Assembly: GCA_002402325.1 (NCBI GenBank)
Contig: DHFQ01000129.1
Location: forward strand, 1-5,983
Direction: 5' to 3'
DNA from: Candidatus Aminicenantes bacterium UBA4820
Lineage (GTDB): Bacteria > Acidobacteriota > UBA4820
Length of the DNA stretch: 5,983 nt
A program made the position numbers and the translations under genes. This document shows, one piece after another, positions 5,925 through 5,983 of the stretch. A model generated the notes under the pieces. It was not told where the DNA came from. It did no database searches and was given only the letters and a program-made list of their open reading frames with translations. How positions within the stretch are numbered: the first letter of the stretch is position 1; every line of letters starts with the position of its first letter.

Positions 5925-5982
5925 AATCTGTGTTATTTTATATTTATTTTTTTATATCACGCAACATAAATGTTGCGGCTAC
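5897..5982. repeat. Palindromic repeat-like element with imperfect inverted ends
   Basis: The segment opens with GTAGCCTGCGACG (5897-5909) and closes with TGTTGCGGCTAC (5971-5982). The outer GTAGCC and GGCTAC are perfect inverses and the next bases are near-inverse. Between them lies almost pure A/T sequence. The right end also contains a tight hairpin, CGCAACA-TAAA-TGTTGCG (5960-5977). GC-rich ends around an AT core, in a non-coding spot beyond an operon, suggest a REP/MITE-like intergenic repeat. Only one copy is visible and it may continue beyond the window. Confidence 0.45.
5960..5977. repeat. Perfect 7-bp hairpin with TAAA loop
   Basis: CGCAACA (5960-5966) and TGTTGCG (5971-5977) are perfect inverses around TAAA. 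The hairpin follows a T-rich tract (5931-5957) and is followed by GCTACC to the window end. It is not followed by a T-run in the visible sequence on the + strand. On the - strand it is followed by GATATAAAA, so it is not a clear terminator in either direction. Confidence 0.6.
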
Positions 5983-5983
5983 C

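Noticed and set aside
5917..5944. Sigma-70-like promoter (TTGCTT, 16-bp gap, TATATT) for a gene beyond the window
   Set aside because: The -35 matches only three of six bases, and such -10 matches are common in this A/T tract. No downstream gene is visible.

Overview
The window comes from an AT-rich bacterial chromosome (about one third GC by eye) with tightly packed genes. Stop and start codons lie 1-8 nt apart or overlap, proteins are rich in Lys and Glu, and Arg is mostly AGA/AGG. The lipobox protein, the bacterial-type PurN and TyrRS, and the Tat component all indicate a bacterium. The composition would fit a thermophilic or anaerobic, perhaps uncultured lineage, but nothing here fixes the phylum.

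Positions 1-2706 (+) hold a high-affinity phosphate uptake operon in the order pstS (3' end only), pstC, pstA, pstB. These encode the phosphate-binding protein, two permease subunits and the ATPase. No phoU or two-component regulator follows pstB. Positions 2736-3257 (-) hold a small lipoprotein gene, tentatively DUF4252-like, convergent with pstB and divergent from the next operon. The 70-bp divergent gap (3258-3330) contains two extended -10-like boxes arranged as an inverted repeat.

Positions 3331-5857 (+) look like one housekeeping operon. It contains purN (purine synthesis), tyrS (tyrosyl-tRNA synthetase), a TatA/E-type protein with an unusual C-terminal four-cysteine zinc ribbon, and a four-helix membrane protein of unknown function whose start overlaps the end of the tatA-like gene. 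The last 126 bp (5858-5983) are non-coding. They hold a long imperfect terminator-like stem and a palindromic element that runs to, and probably past, the window edge.

Most of the window is ordinary core metabolism and transport. The points most worth a second look are the TatA-zinc-ribbon architecture with its overlapping membrane-protein partner, and the palindromic element at the right edge. I saw no defence system, CRISPR array, insertion sequence, tRNA or rRNA.
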